Origin: Desulfobacteraceae bacterium
GTDB taxonomy: Bacteria; Desulfobacterota; DSM-4660; Desulfatiglandales; Desulfatiglandaceae
Length of the DNA stretch: 6,288 nt
Reading direction: 5' to 3'
NCBI GenBank assembly: GCA_030642205.1
Contig: DAOWOF010000144.1
Span: forward strand, 1-6,288
In this document: positions 6,245 to 6,288 of the stretch, in pieces
Layout of the letters: each line of letters starts with the position of its first letter
Numbering within the stretch: the stretch's first letter is position 1
The notes under the pieces: model-generated
Told to the model about the DNA's origin: nothing
Databases searched by the model: none
What the model saw: the letters and a program-made list of their open reading frames with translations, nothing else
Program-made: the position numbers and the translations under genes

Positions 6245-6270
6245 AGGGGTCAAATCTTCATTTGACCCTT
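6245..6270. repeat. Strong hairpin palindrome, possible mobile-element remnant
   Basis: AGGGGTCAAAT (6245-6255) pairs with ATTTGACCCTT (6260-6270) over eleven steps, one G-T, around a CTTC loop. The core GGGTCAAAT/ATTTGACCC is perfect. Palindromes of this kind are common as REP-type repeats tied to IS200-like (RAYT) transposases; that link is from memory and inference. It overlaps a 17-codon ATG frame (6223-6276) reading MPPGRPRKGS, reminiscent of the basic start of such transposases. As a plain terminator it could serve a gene to the right of the window; the T content after it is modest on both strands. Confidence 0.5.
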
Positions 6271-6288
6271 AAATAATTTTGTTATATA

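Noticed and set aside
1..6288. CRISPR array, toxin-antitoxin pair or defence island.
   Set aside because: No regularly spaced direct repeats, no cas-like or toxin-like proteins, and the coding space is filled by well-known families.

Overview
The window looks like ordinary chromosome from a bacterium of moderate to low GC content. The best guess at lineage is Desulfobacterota (the former Deltaproteobacteria) or a close relative. That guess rests on the style of the chemoreceptor signalling domain, the N-terminus of a PilT-like ATPase and a persulfide-reductase-like flavoprotein with a rhodanese tail. It is inference from family resemblance; nothing here fixes the taxon.

Layout from left to right. 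Bases 1-43 (minus) hold the first 14 codons of a PilT-type twitching-motility ATPase. Bases 44-583 are a long divergent spacer with a good sigma-70-type promoter for pilT, a near-consensus sigma-54-type site also pointing left, a long imperfect palindrome that contains a 42-codon open stretch, and a TATAAT box for the next gene. Bases 584-2248 (plus) encode a complete membrane chemoreceptor. A short GC-rich convergent spacer follows, with two imperfect inverted repeats. Bases 2363-4069 (minus) encode a CoA-disulfide/persulfide reductase fused to a rhodanese domain. An AT-rich divergent spacer (4070-4423) carries an intrinsic-terminator-like hairpin with seven T's and an extended -10 box. Bases 4424-6055 (plus) encode cofactor-independent phosphoglycerate mutase (gpmI). 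A tRNA-Arg(CCG) gene lies on the minus strand at 6079-6155. The right edge holds a strong hairpin (6245-6270) that may be a remnant of a small mobile palindrome.

The genes do not form one operon: adjacent protein genes are divergent or convergent, and each has its own ribosome binding site. pilT and the chemoreceptor share the theme of surface motility and taxis and sit back to back. The flavoprotein suggests handling of sulfane sulfur (persulfides, polysulfide or S0). gpmI and the tRNA are housekeeping. I found no convincing novel multi-gene system. The items most worth a second look are the palindrome at 377-453, the sigma-54-like site at 311-326, the T-tract hairpin upstream of gpmI, and the right-edge palindrome.
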